The notes under the pieces: generated by a model
Told to the model about the DNA's origin: nothing
The model's input: only the letters and a program-made list of their open reading frames with translations
Databases searched by the model: none
Made by a program: the position numbers and the translations under genes
Shown: in pieces, positions 18,251-26,829 of the stretch
How the letters are laid out: every line of letters starts with the position of its first letter
Position numbering within the stretch: position 1 is the first letter of the stretch
Assembly (NCBI GenBank): GCA_965371445.1
Contig: CBDUYN010000118.1
Location: 1 to 31,672 of the forward strand
From: DASWIG01 sp965371445
GTDB lineage: Bacteria > Acidobacteriota > Thermoanaerobaculia > Multivoradales > J023
DNA length: 31,672 nucleotides
Reading direction: 5' to 3'

Positions 18251-18802
18251 ATGAAGGTCTTGTTGAAGGTCCTTGCGGTGAGCTTCGCGGTCTTCATGGC
18301 GATGGCCATGGTCGAGGAGAGGGAGGCCTTTCTCCCCCTTTTCGCCGCGTTCTCAGGGAGCGCCGCGCAGGAGACGCCGGCCACGCTTCCCGCGCAAGAA
18401 CGGCAGGCGGCGGTCGATACGGTCCGCGAGCTCCTGAGCTTGTGGAGCCACCTGGAGGAGAGCGGCGGCGACGCCCGTTTCGCCGAGCGTCTGCCGGCGT
18501 CGCCCGAGGTGGTCGGGGAGATGATGACCGAGATCGCCTACCTGCAGCACAACTACCGGCGCCAGGAGCAGAAGCTGATGAAGCTCGAGGTCGTGCAGAC
18601 TGAAGCGGCAGGCCCCGGGCGTTTGTCGGTCACGACTCGCGAGTTCTGGATCATTCGTACCTTCTCCAGCTTTCATCGACAGCAGGAGCCGGACCCACCG
18701 CGTTCGACCGTCGTCAACGTCAGGTATCTCCTGGAGCGCGACGGCCGCCAGTGGCGGGTGAGCGCCTGGTCCCACCTCCCGGCGTTGACCGAGCCACCTT
18801 GA
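18251..18802 (+). CDS. small secreted protein of unknown function
   Basis: The start ATG lies one base after the ResB-like stop, behind a GGAGGAG site, so I use this start rather than the longer open frame. The 183-residue protein has a hydrophobic N-terminus (MKVLLKVLAVSFAVFMAMAM) that may be a signal peptide or anchor. A mostly helical middle follows (VDTVRELLSLWSHLEES, MMTEIAYLQHNYRRQEQKL). The C-terminus has antiparallel-strand-like segments ending in VRYLLERDGRQWRVSAWSHLPAL. The last part resembles the strand pattern of NTF2/SnoaL-like folds, but I would not assign that. Its position between two cytochrome-maturation genes suggests an accessory role in the run. Confidence 0.85.
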   Translation: MKVLLKVLAVSFAVFMAMAMVEEREAFLPLFAAFSGSAAQETPATLPAQERQAAVDTVRELLSLWSHLEESGGDARFAERLPASPEVVGEMMTEIAYLQHNYRRQEQKLMKLEVVQTEAAGPGRLSVTTREFWIIRTFSSFHRQQEPDPPRSTVVNVRYLLERDGRQWRVSAWSHLPALTEPP

Positions 18803-18843
18803 GTCATCCTGTTCCACGCAACGCAATCACTGAGATCGTCATC

Positions 18844-20175
18844 ATGAGTCTTTCACTTCGTCTCGTTTTTCCAGCCATGCTCCTGCTCGCCGCGACGGCT
18901 CTGGCCCAGTCGGCGCCGGTGGGCGGCGAGCTCCAGGTCAACACCGTGGCCACCGGTTTTCAGGGTTTTCCGGCGGTCGCCATGGCGCCGGGAACGGACA
19001 GCGACTTCGTCGTCGTCTGGGAGAGCTCGCCGTCCATCGACGCGTCGTCGGACGGCATCCGTCTGCAGCTCTTCGCCGCCGACGGTACGCCAGTGGGTGG
19101 CGAATCGCAGGTCAACACCTACACCACCGGCGTCCAGAAGCGTCCGGCCGTCGCCATCGAGCCCGGCGGAGAGATGCTCGTGGTCTGGGAGAGCGAGGGC
19201 TCGGCGGGCGACGACGTCGGCTCCCGAAGCATCCAGGCCTGGGCCAGCGGCGCGCCGGCGGGCGGGGAATTCCAGGTCAACACCTACACCCCCTATGCCC
19301 AAAGCTCCGGGGCGGTGGCCGCTTCGCCGAACGGCGACTTCGTCGTCGTCTGGGCGAGCCGGGGCTCGGCCGGCCCGGATACGTCCAGCGGGAGCATCCA
19401 GGGCCGGATTTTTGCCTCCGACGCCACGCCGCGCACCGGAGAATTCCAGGTCAACACCTATACGCTCTCGTACCAGAGCTATCCCGCGGTGGCGACCGCA
19501 CCGAACGGCGACTTCGTGGTGGTCTGGCACAGCGACGGCACGCTGGGCAGCGACGTGCAACCGCCGAGCGTTCAGGCACAGCGCTTCAATCCCGCCGGCG
19601 CGCCCCTCGGCGGCGAATTCCAGGTGAATTCCCACACCACCAACGCACAACGTTTTCCGGCCGTGGCGGTAGCTCCCGGCGGGGAGATTCTCATGGTGTG
19701 GCAGAGCCTCGGCTCGGCAGGCGCCGACAACAGCTCGACCAGCATTCAAGGGCGGCTTTTCAACTCCGTCGGCGTGGCCGTCGGCGAAGACTTTCAGATC
19801 AACACCTTCACCCCCTCGACCCAGGCCACTCCGTCGGTGGCCGTGGGAGACGGCCGACAATTCGTGGTGACGTGGCAAAGCGACGGCTCGTCGGACTCCG
19901 ACAGCTCGTCCTACAGCATCCAAAGACAGGACCTTGCCGCCGACGCGACGGCCGTAGGCGGCGAGCTCCAGGTCAACACTTCGACCGCCGCGGACCAGTG
20001 GTATCCCGCGGTCGCGCCGGGAAGGGGTGGACGTTTCGTGGTCGTGTGGGCAACCTATGATCCGGCGACCTCTTCGTACAGCATCGAGGGACAACGCATG
20101 GTGCAGCCGCACTACGTCTTCGCCGACGGCTTCGAGTCCGGGGACACGTCCGCCTGGTCGTCGTCGGTGCCATAG
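18844..20175 (+). CDS. secreted seven-repeat beta-propeller protein with C-terminal DGFESGD tag
   Basis: The ATG at 18844 starts a clear signal peptide (MSLSLRLVFPAMLLLAATALAQ), so the upstream 31 residues of the open frame are rejected. The rest consists of seven ~57-residue repeats. Each has GGEFQVNTYT-x-Q-x-PAVA-x-P and then GDFVVVW-S-GS and a SIQGRLF-type strand, which suggests a seven-bladed propeller. The C-terminus is VFADGFESGDTSAWSSSVP. The tag occurs on three other proteins in this window, and I infer a surface-localisation or attachment role. Such propellers often carry protein or sugar contacts. It is 41 bases downstream of the small secreted gene and 24 bases before its paralogue. 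Confidence 0.9.
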   Translation: MSLSLRLVFPAMLLLAATALAQSAPVGGELQVNTVATGFQGFPAVAMAPGTDSDFVVVWESSPSIDASSDGIRLQLFAADGTPVGGESQVNTYTTGVQKRPAVAIEPGGEMLVVWESEGSAGDDVGSRSIQAWASGAPAGGEFQVNTYTPYAQSSGAVAASPNGDFVVVWASRGSAGPDTSSGSIQGRIFASDATPRTGEFQVNTYTLSYQSYPAVATAPNGDFVVVWHSDGTLGSDVQPPSVQAQRFNPAGAPLGGEFQVNSHTTNAQRFPAVAVAPGGEILMVWQSLGSAGADNSSTSIQGRLFNSVGVAVGEDFQINTFTPSTQATPSVAVGDGRQFVVTWQSDGSSDSDSSSYSIQRQDLAADATAVGGELQVNTSTAADQWYPAVAPGRGGRFVVVWATYDPATSSYSIEGQRMVQPHYVFADGFESGDTSAWSSSVP

Positions 20176-20199
20176 TCGGCAAGTCTGGGAGAACGAGAC

Positions 20200-21357
20200 A
20201 TGGAACGAATACCGCGACTTTTCCTTGTGGCGCTCCTGCTCGGCCTTTCGTTGCCGGCCGACGCCGAGGGGCCTTCCACCCTCGCCGTTGCCGCGGGTCC
20301 CGAGCTCGGAGTCCCCGCCCGCCGCGGCGAGCAACGTTTCCCCGCCCTGCTGCCGGAGCCGGACGGCGGCTTCCTCGTCCTCTGGGCGGGCTACGATGAC
20401 GGCGAGCCCTTTTGGAAGGTCTCCGGCCGGCGTCTCGACACCAAGGGCGCGGCACACGGCAAGGAGCTCCGGATCGGGGCCTACACCGCCGCCCATGGCC
20501 ATCGTCCGGCGGTCGCCCGGCTGCCGGACGGCGGCTTCCTCGTGGTCTGGCAGGCGGTCGACGACGACAGCGACGACAGCGACGACATTTTCGCCCGGCG
20601 TTGGAGCGCCGAGTGGCAAAGCGGCGGCGAGCCCTTCCAGGTCAACGCCCGGCCGTTGACGGCGTGGAGTTTCCCGGCCGCCGCGGTGGCCGCGGACGGC
20701 AGCTTCGTCGTGGTCTGGCACAGCAAGAACTCCGCCGGCTCCGACCAGGGCTCGCTGAGCATCCAGGCGCGGCGCTTCGCGAGCGACGCCACGCCGCGGG
20801 GCGACGACTTCCAAGTCAACGTCTTCAGCCCTTCGTACCAGCAATACCCGGCGGTGGCAGCCGTCCCCTCGGAGGGAACGAGTGGCTTCGTCGTCGTCTG
20901 GGAGAGCGACGGCTCGGCGGGCTCGGACACCTCCAACCTGAGCATTCACGGGCGGCGTTTCGCCGCCGACGGGACGCCGCTGGCCGGGGAGCTCCAGGTC
21001 AACGGTTTCACCACCGGCAGCCAGCGTCTTCCCGGCGTGGCCGTCGCCCAAGACGGCCGCTTCGTCGTCGCCTGGGAGAGCCAGGGCTCGGCCGGCGACG
21101 ACACCTCCGGGAGGAGCATCCAGGGCCAGCTCTTCGCCGCCGCCGGCGACAAGTTGGGCGGCCAGTTCCAGGTCAACGCCACGACGGCGGGCGGCCAGCA
21201 CTACCCGGCGGTGGCGTTTGGCGGCGACGGCGGCTTCGTCGTCGCCTGGGACAGCGAGGACAGCTCCGGCTCCTACGTCTTGCGCGCGCGGCGGTTCACG
21301 CTACCGAAAGAGGAGACGCCGAAAGGGGAGGCGCCGAGAAACGGTCCTCGTGATTGA
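20200..21357 (+). CDS. secreted six-repeat propeller paralogue without the tag
   Basis: This 385-residue protein has a GGGAG site 9-10 bases upstream and a signal peptide (LFLVALLLGLSLPADA). Six repeats are visible, each with FQVN-x-T...PAVA and GGFVVVW. They share the SIQGRLF-like and FVVVWESDGSAGSD segments with the seven-repeat neighbour, so this is a tandem duplicate that diverged. The first two repeats are the most degenerate. The C-terminus ends in a Lys/Glu-rich stretch (LPKEETPKGEAPRNGPRD) and lacks DGFESGD. If the tag directs surface attachment, the two paralogues should localise differently. The stop is 12 bases before the ResB gene. Confidence 0.88.
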   Translation: MERIPRLFLVALLLGLSLPADAEGPSTLAVAAGPELGVPARRGEQRFPALLPEPDGGFLVLWAGYDDGEPFWKVSGRRLDTKGAAHGKELRIGAYTAAHGHRPAVARLPDGGFLVVWQAVDDDSDDSDDIFARRWSAEWQSGGEPFQVNARPLTAWSFPAAAVAADGSFVVVWHSKNSAGSDQGSLSIQARRFASDATPRGDDFQVNVFSPSYQQYPAVAAVPSEGTSGFVVVWESDGSAGSDTSNLSIHGRRFAADGTPLAGELQVNGFTTGSQRLPGVAVAQDGRFVVAWESQGSAGDDTSGRSIQGQLFAAAGDKLGGQFQVNATTAGGQHYPAVAFGGDGGFVVAWDSEDSSGSYVLRARRFTLPKEETPKGEAPRNGPRD

Positions 21358-21369
21358 GGAATCCTCCGG

Positions 21370-22725
21370 ATGGCGAGCCACATCCTGCCGCGTCTCTTTC
21401 GTCTCTTCACTTCCGTTAAGACCACGGTCGTGTTGCTGGCGGTTCTGGCGCTCCTGCTTTTTTTGAACGTCGCCGTCCCCCAGGCTGCGATCCTCGGCGA
21501 GGACGGCCTGGCCGGGTTGGTGGGTACAAGCGGCTGGAAACGTTTTTTTCTGATCACCCTACGGTTCAGCTACCTTTCGACCAGCCCGGCCTTCATCGTC
21601 GCCCTGGGGGTGTTCTACCTCAACCTGACGTTGGTGCTCGCGAAGCGCGTCGGGCCGACGTTGCGCAAGCTGCGGGATCGGCCGCGCGCCGAGCCGGGGC
21701 TCGTGGCCTGGGCACGCACCGACGGCGCCTTGACCGCACCGTTGCCGCCAACGTGGAACGTGGCCCACCTCGTCGACACCCTGCGCGGTTTCGGCTACCG
21801 CGTCGAACGGGCCGGAGAACGAACGTTCCGGGGTTTGAAACACCGGACGGCGGCACTTGGTTTCCTGCTTTTTCACCTGAGCTTCTTTCTGCTTTTCGGC
21901 GGCGGCCTGCTGCTCTACGCGACGCGTTTCGTCGGCGACGCGGTGCTCACCGAGGGGCAGGAGCTCCGGACCGAGTCGATGAACGTCGCACGGATGCCGC
22001 TTTATGGCCGCGTGCCGCGGCTGCGCCTCCGGGTGGAGGAGGTGACGCCGCGTCTCGAGAACGGCGAGCCCGTCCACCTCGGCGTCCGCTTCCGCTTTTT
22101 CGGACCGGAGGTGGAGATCCAAGCCCGGATCAACCATCCGGCCGAATGGGGGCCGGTGAAGGTCCTGGTGGCGAAGGCGGGCGTCACCAGCGTTCTGTGG
22201 CTCCGGGACAGCCGTGGATTCACCCTCGACCGGGTGGCGGTCCCGCTCGACGTCCGTCTTGACCTGCCCGCCGTGGTGCCGGTCGGCGAGGGACGCTATC
22301 TGGTATCGATCGAGCCGATCCCCGTGGGTTCGTCCTTCCCCCATCGCGAGGATCTGCCCACCCATCCGATCACTCTGAGCGTCGTCCGCCAGGGGAGCCG
22401 CGAGGCCGGGACGCCAGCCGACACGGTCTTCGACGCCACCCTGCGTCCCGGCGAAGCGGCGGACCTGGGGGGTGATCGGCTGGAGCTCCGGGAGCTGCGC
22501 TACTGGGTGGGCGTCCAGGTGGTCTCGGAGCGCGGCGGCGCCTTGCTGATCGCCGGCTTCGTCGTCGGCATCGTCGGGCTGGTCTGGCAGCTGATGCTCT
22601 ACCGCCGCGAGGTCGCCGTCGTCTGGGACGACGAGACGCTGCGCTTCGTCGGCCACAGCGAGTACTTTCCCGAACGTTTCCGCGACGAGTTGGAGGCGAT
22701 CTTCTCGATTCTCCGGCGCCGGTGA
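21370..22725 (+). CDS. ResB-family cytochrome c biogenesis protein
   Basis: The 451-residue protein has the normal ResB layout. FTSVKTTVVLLAVLALLLFLNVAVPQ is the first helix, with the family's S-V-K-x-T/A pattern. A second helix is near 75-95, a third near 158-180 (LGFLLFHLSFFLLFGGGLLLYATRF), followed by a large periplasmic domain. A final helix (ALLIAGFVVGIVGLVWQLML) precedes the cytosolic tail. With CcsA, ResB carries heme across the membrane and helps attach it to CxxCH cysteines. It is the last gene in the cytochrome run and fits the heavy heme demand of the two cytochromes. A homologous fragment lies at 25595-26035. Confidence 0.93.
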   Translation: MASHILPRLFRLFTSVKTTVVLLAVLALLLFLNVAVPQAAILGEDGLAGLVGTSGWKRFFLITLRFSYLSTSPAFIVALGVFYLNLTLVLAKRVGPTLRKLRDRPRAEPGLVAWARTDGALTAPLPPTWNVAHLVDTLRGFGYRVERAGERTFRGLKHRTAALGFLLFHLSFFLLFGGGLLLYATRFVGDAVLTEGQELRTESMNVARMPLYGRVPRLRLRVEEVTPRLENGEPVHLGVRFRFFGPEVEIQARINHPAEWGPVKVLVAKAGVTSVLWLRDSRGFTLDRVAVPLDVRLDLPAVVPVGEGRYLVSIEPIPVGSSFPHREDLPTHPITLSVVRQGSREAGTPADTVFDATLRPGEAADLGGDRLELRELRYWVGVQVVSERGGALLIAGFVVGIVGLVWQLMLYRREVAVVWDDETLRFVGHSEYFPERFRDELEAIFSILRRR

Positions 22726-22735
22726 TCGGCTCACC

Positions 22736-24217
22736 CTACGGCCGGACGAACGACCAGGCGGAGGTGTCCCCGGACTCGAAGCCGTCGGCGAAGAGCGGAT
22801 CTGCCACGCAAGGATTCGTGCCCATGGCGATCTCGTCGCCATCGTCAATCCCGTCGCCGTCGGTGTCCGCCTTGTTGGGATCGCTGCCGACGTTGCAGCT
22901 GTCGCCGGAAACGCAGCAGCTGTTGGTCTCCAGGACGTCCGGCAGGCTGTCGCCGTCGGAGTCCCTACAGTCGGTGCCGTCGCCCTTGTACTCGTCCGGG
23001 CAATTGTCCACCGTCTGCACCACCGTGCAGCTGCCATCGGATCCGTTGCAGCAGGCCCCCATGGGACACGCGGAGCAGTCCGGCGGGCCGGTCTCGTGGA
23101 CGTGGCCCGGAGTGCCGCTGCTGTGGCCCACCTTGCGGCAGCACTGCTCGAGGGTCACGGGATCCTCCTCCACTCCGGGCGCGAAAGCCGTGCCGCAAAT
23201 CAGAGGGCTGAGGCCTGCCAGCTGGGAGACCCAAGGCGCCGTGCCGACGGTCGCGAACTCGCTCGGCTCGAGCCCCTGCTCGCCGGTGTCGAGCACCTGC
23301 ACCTGGGTCGGATCGTCGACCCGGATGAACGTGAAGCGGGGATGGACCGGGAAGGTGGCATCGAACACCCCGCCGTTGGCATGGGTGCGCGTGACGTTGA
23401 TCGCCCCTTGCCCGGCGGAGACGTCCGAGAGCTCGACTTCGACGTCCCAGTCGACGCCCTGACCGTTGATGATCACGTTAATCGGCTCACAGCTCACCAA
23501 ATCGAGGCTGAGGAGCTCGATGGGCACCGAAGCGGGGGTGTCGGGCTCGCGGAGAACCAGCCGCTCCATCCGCTGCATCTCGGTGTCGAGAAGCCCTCTG
23601 CCGCGCAGCAGCACCTCGCCTTGGAAGGGCTCCGAGCCGAGTCCGAAGAAGCCGGCGGGAATCGTGGTGCCCACGTCGTCACAGAAGCTGAACTTCGTGG
23701 CTCCGCACTCGGTTTGCCAGCAGTCGATACCTGGCGGAATGCAGAAAGGCTCCGTGAGCACCGTCAGGGTCACCTCGACGCCGATCGGCCCGCCGACGGG
23801 CGGCGTGCCCGTGGCCGTCGCCGTGTTTTCCTTGGCGCAAACGTCGATGTCCGCCTGGGTGAGGGTGTAGGTGCCGGTACAGGTGGCCATCTCCTCCGGC
23901 GCCAGCGCCGGGACCGGGTTGCCGCTCGGGCAGCTCAACGGCGCCGCCACCGGATCGGTCACGGTGACGTTGGTCAAGGTCACGCCGCCGATGTTGGTCA
24001 CTGTGAGCGTGTAGTGGATCAGGTCCCCGGGGCCGGCGACGCCGTCGATTCCCGGATCCACCTGGGCGCCCTTCGCCAAGCGGATCCCCGCCGCTTGGCG
24101 GACTTTCTGCACGGCGGCTTCCGTCTGGCCCGAGGTGGGCGCGGCGGCGACCGGCAAGGCCAGGAAAAAGGTGCTCAAAACCGCTGCGAGGAACTGGTAA
24201 CGAAGTCGGTCGCTCAT
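22736..24217 (-). CDS. secreted protein with DUF11-like domain, thrombospondin-3 repeats and DGFESGD tag
   Basis: This 493-residue protein starts at an ATG with an AAGGAGAG site 4 bases upstream. A signal peptide (FLAAVLSTFFLALPVAAA) is followed by a DUF11-type domain with DLIHYTLTVTNIGGVTLTNVTVTDP. The middle is Cys-rich and unassigned. Near the C-terminus are calcium-binding thrombospondin type-3-like repeats (DSDGDSLPDVLETN, DTDGDGIDDGDEI). It ends in LFADGFESGDTSAWSFVRP. It is convergent with the ResB gene (10-base gap), so it is outside the run. It is probably a cell-surface structural protein sharing the local tag. Confidence 0.9.
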   Translation of the reverse strand: MSDRLRYQFLAAVLSTFFLALPVAAAPTSGQTEAAVQKVRQAAGIRLAKGAQVDPGIDGVAGPGDLIHYTLTVTNIGGVTLTNVTVTDPVAAPLSCPSGNPVPALAPEEMATCTGTYTLTQADIDVCAKENTATATGTPPVGGPIGVEVTLTVLTEPFCIPPGIDCWQTECGATKFSFCDDVGTTIPAGFFGLGSEPFQGEVLLRGRGLLDTEMQRMERLVLREPDTPASVPIELLSLDLVSCEPINVIINGQGVDWDVEVELSDVSAGQGAINVTRTHANGGVFDATFPVHPRFTFIRVDDPTQVQVLDTGEQGLEPSEFATVGTAPWVSQLAGLSPLICGTAFAPGVEEDPVTLEQCCRKVGHSSGTPGHVHETGPPDCSACPMGACCNGSDGSCTVVQTVDNCPDEYKGDGTDCRDSDGDSLPDVLETNSCCVSGDSCNVGSDPNKADTDGDGIDDGDEIAMGTNPCVADPLFADGFESGDTSAWSFVRP

Positions 24218-24557
24218 GGTCTCTCCTTCACGGTCCGGCCGACCGACTCGAAGAGGAGCTCCAGAGCTCTGCCGGCAGTGATCGGCTCATCATCAACCTG
24301 CAACGAGGCCGACGATGAAGACGGGCCCGGCCGTCAGCACCGCCCTCCTCGGCAGAGTACGCTTGTCATCGAGTCTAAGGGAATGGTAGTCGAGAGTCAA
24401 GGTCTTCTGGGGCCGGGACCACCCCGGCGGCCAGCGTCGACGGACGGCTGGCGAGGATCCAGGCGCCGGGCGAGCCGGGGGGTGGGAGCTGGCGGTTCGT
24501 CTCGTTCACGGCGCGAAGCTGCGAGGTCAGTGGCCTCGTACGAAGATCGTCTCCGGC
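24218..24557. other. 340-base intergenic region, no supported gene
   Basis: This region contains the ribosome site of the minus-strand gene and a short hairpin GCCGGG/CCCGGC (24412-24428, 5-base loop). I see no coding frame with good composition. A TTGTCA (24364) with a poor -10 does not make a convincing promoter. Confidence 0.5.
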
Positions 24558-24779
24558 ATGGGCGGGACGCTCAACTTCATCCTGTCGATGGCCTACATCG
24601 TCCTGGTGATGGTGGGGCTGGCGACGGTGCTGCTCTGGAAGCCGTCGTGGCAGGGCTTTTTTGCCGACCGGGCGCGTCTCCTGACGATGGTGGTGGCGGA
24701 GATCGGCGTCCTGACGGCTCTCGCCTGCGCCCTGCCGATGCGCCTCGGGCTCCGCAACCTCGAGCGGGCCGAGTTCTGA
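24558..24779 (+). CDS. small two-helix membrane protein
   Basis: This 73-residue frame has two clear hydrophobic segments (FILSMAYIVLVMVGLATVLLW and LTMVVAEIGVLTALACALPM) separated by a polar loop. The tail is basic (MRLGLRNLERAEF). GC-rich third positions support coding. The ribosome site is weak and the gene is isolated, with no operon partner. I do not recognise a family. It may be a fragment of an older gene in this mosaic stretch. Confidence 0.5.
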   Translation: MGGTLNFILSMAYIVLVMVGLATVLLWKPSWQGFFADRARLLTMVVAEIGVLTALACALPMRLGLRNLERAEF

Positions 24780-24846
24780 CGCGCCAGTCCGCTGGCATCT
24801 TCAACGCAAACGGATTGGACTTTTGCCACCGGCTGCTAGGTTCTTG

Positions 24847-25593
24847 TCAGTTTCCGACGGTGTGTGACCAGACCAACGTGTCACCGGACTCGAAGCCGTC
24901 CGAAAAAACGGAAGGCTCGATCGCAGCAAAGACCTTCATGGAATTGCCGGTGACAAGACCCGAAACCGGAGCGGGACCGAGTATCAAGGCCGCGTTGCCA
25001 AACGGGGATTCGCCCAGAATCGTCGAGTGGGCCGACGTCGCAGGGATGTAATACATCCTGGCGTCGGCAGTCGCTGAGCCGACGCAGGTGACCGGGGTGG
25101 CGGGTGTCAAGCCGACGACCCCGGCTCCGGACCGGCCGACTTCCTGGCCCACATGATGGATGACAACCTGCGTCGTCGACACCTTGGCCGGATCGTAGCT
25201 GAAGATCGGTGTAGATCCGTTCGCCGTCACTTCGTGAGTGTTCGGGATTTGCGGCTGCGACCAGTACACGTTGGAAGGTGTCAAGATCGTAATCTCTGAC
25301 TCCAACGGGCTGTAGACAATCCCCTGAACCATCGTGATCGGACTGCCGCCAACGGTAATCTCGTGAGTGTTCGGTATCTGCGGCTGGGACCAGTATACGT
25401 TGCTAGGCGTCCAGATCACGACATCGAACGTCAACAGAGAATAGACGACGCCCCGTACGTCGGTGATCGAGCTGCCGCCAACCGTGACCTCGTGGGTATT
25501 CGGTATCTGCGGCTCGGACCAATGCACTGCGAATGGGTTCCAGAACACGATCTCAGATGCCAGTGGATTATACACGACACCCTGAACGCTACC
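24847..25593 (-). pseudogene. truncated tagged secreted protein with 43-residue repeats
   Basis: The frame ends in VFSDGFESGDTLVWSHTVGN, so the C-terminus is complete. It has no signal peptide. At its upstream end the repeat stops abruptly near 25593, where sequence homologous to ResB on the other strand begins. Three tandem 43-residue repeats (for example NVYWSQPQIPNTHEITVGG) are present, the first one partial. The reading frame continues ~33 bases into the ResB fragment with unrelated residues. I conclude that the 5' end was lost by a rearrangement. Codons here are less GC-rich than the neighbours, which hints at acquired or relaxed sequence. The function of the repeat is unknown; it could bind a surface ligand. 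Confidence 0.7.
25232..25593 (-). repeat. 129-bp (43-residue) tandem coding repeat, about 2.8 copies
   Basis: Repeat starts align at 25232, 25361 and 25490, exactly 129 bases apart. The copies differ at many third positions, so they are old rather than recent. The period is a multiple of three and the repeats are inside the minus-strand reading frame. Confidence 0.85.
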
Positions 25594-25594
25594 A

Positions 25595-26035
25595 AATCCC
25601 TTCCCGGAACGCGGCGATCTCGCCTCCTATCCCCTGGCCTTGACGGTGGTGCTTTCCGGAGACCGCGAGACGAAACGCGCCGCCGAGACGGTCTTCGAAG
25701 GGACCTTGCGCCCCGGCGACGGGGTCCCCGTGGGTGAGGATCGCCTGGTGCTCAAGGAGCTTCGCTATTGGGTCGGCGTCCAGGTGGTGTCGGAACGCGG
25801 CGGAGGCCTTCTGGTCACCGGCTTCGTGGTGGGCATCGTGGGGCTCGTCTGGCGCCTCGGTTTCCATCGCCGCGAGGTCGTCCTCACCTGGGACGACGAG
25901 GAGACGGACGAGGAAAGAGACGGGGCGACGCTACGGCTCGTGGGACACAGCGAATACTTCCCCTAACGCTTCCGCGACGAGATCGCAACGCTCATGACCG
26001 AGCTCACCTCGTCCTCGCGCTCGCAGCTCAGTTGA
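25595..26035 (+). pseudogene. 3' fragment of a second ResB gene with an in-frame stop
   Basis: The translation starts at NPFPERGDLASYPLALTVV and follows the ResB at 21370-22725 from its FPHREDLPTHPITLSVV segment to the end. It includes ELRYWVGVQVVSERGG and SEYFP. At 25964-25966 a TAA replaces the Glu codon of the homologue. Reading on gives RFRDEIATLM, matching RFRDELEAIF, to TGA at 26033-26035. The 5' two-thirds, including three membrane helices and most of the periplasmic domain, are missing at the junction with the truncated minus-strand gene. DNA similarity over 22490-22700 and 25755-25980 is high, so this is a relatively recent duplicate. It is non-functional. Confidence 0.9.
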
Positions 26036-26342
26036 ACGAGAAGCTTCCCTCAAAGGGGCCGCGATCTGCTCGGCGGTTGCACCCGGGAGTCGGTGGCCTT
26101 GACCACCTTCCGGGGCCGCATTTCTCAGCGCTGGCACAGGGCCTTCTACCAGGCCGAGGCTTTCCTCATCAGCCTCCGGGATTCGAGCTTCGTCCCGAGG
26201 GCCTTCGCCACGGCCGCAAGAAGAAGAAGCCGGAGGCGTCGTCTGTGGAATCCGGACCGAACACGGGTTCCTGGAGGGTACCGACTGATCTGGGCTCGCC
26301 ACCGTCGCCAGCGCCCCCAGCGCCATCCGCGATCTTCGGCAA
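26036..26342. other. 307-base stretch, no supported gene
   Basis: This follows the ResB pseudogene. A plus-strand frame contains segments such as FRGRISQRWHRAFYQAEAFL that look like degraded coding, but I cannot identify a family and no start is convincing. It may be the remnant of the gene that once followed the ResB copy. Confidence 0.4.
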
Positions 26343-26753
26343 GTGCTCGACCAAATCCTCGTCATCTTCTCTGAAGAGGCGCTTCGGGTGGGCTCGTGCT
26401 ACAGCAGGATCCTTGACCGCAGCGGAGCCAGGCTTGCGGGAGTACTCGCCGACATCGAAAAGAATGATCCTGCTACGGTAGCCGCTGGGAGGGAGTTTCG
26501 GTTCAAGCTGCAGGTGCAGCTTCGATCTGCAATGAGTTGGGTTTTCATCGACGCATGCCCAGACTTTTTCGCCATTGACGAAGCGGAAGAGAATTTCAAC
26601 CACGCCCTCAGATCGACCGATTCCGAAGGGATTGATGATGAGGTAGGGATGACTAGCCCAGCGAAAGCACTCGCGGCAACGTCAGCCTCCGGATTACAGG
26701 TCATGCTGTCTTTCCTACCACACGGCTACGGGGGCCATTACAGACCCACATGA
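26343..26753 (+). CDS. hypothetical protein, possibly the 5' part of a frameshifted gene
   Basis: The frame begins at GTG 26343 and encodes 136 residues with plausible composition. MLDQILVIFSEEALRVGSCYSRILDRSG at the start looks helical, and AMSWVFIDACPDFFAIDEAEENFNHAL follows. No family is recognised. It ends with GYGGHYRPT, which is unlike the rest, while the +1 frame becomes coherent at the same place (TATGAITDPHEDLAVHFVRIEWRSY). The simplest reading is a frameshift around 26715-26745 that splits one gene with the downstream Cys-rich protein. Codons are less GC-rich than in the cytochrome run. Confidence 0.45.
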   Translation: MLDQILVIFSEEALRVGSCYSRILDRSGARLAGVLADIEKNDPATVAAGREFRFKLQVQLRSAMSWVFIDACPDFFAIDEAEENFNHALRSTDSEGIDDEVGMTSPAKALAATSASGLQVMLSFLPHGYGGHYRPT

Positions 26754-26829
26754 AGACCTGGCAGTACATTTTGTAAGGATCGAGTGGCGCAGCTATGCGA
26801 GGGAAGACGGCAGCTTCCGTGTCGTCGGC

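Noticed and set aside
18853..21201. A 782-residue minus-strand frame opposite the two propeller genes
   Set aside because: It mirrors the tandem repeats of the plus-strand genes and has no recognisable domain.
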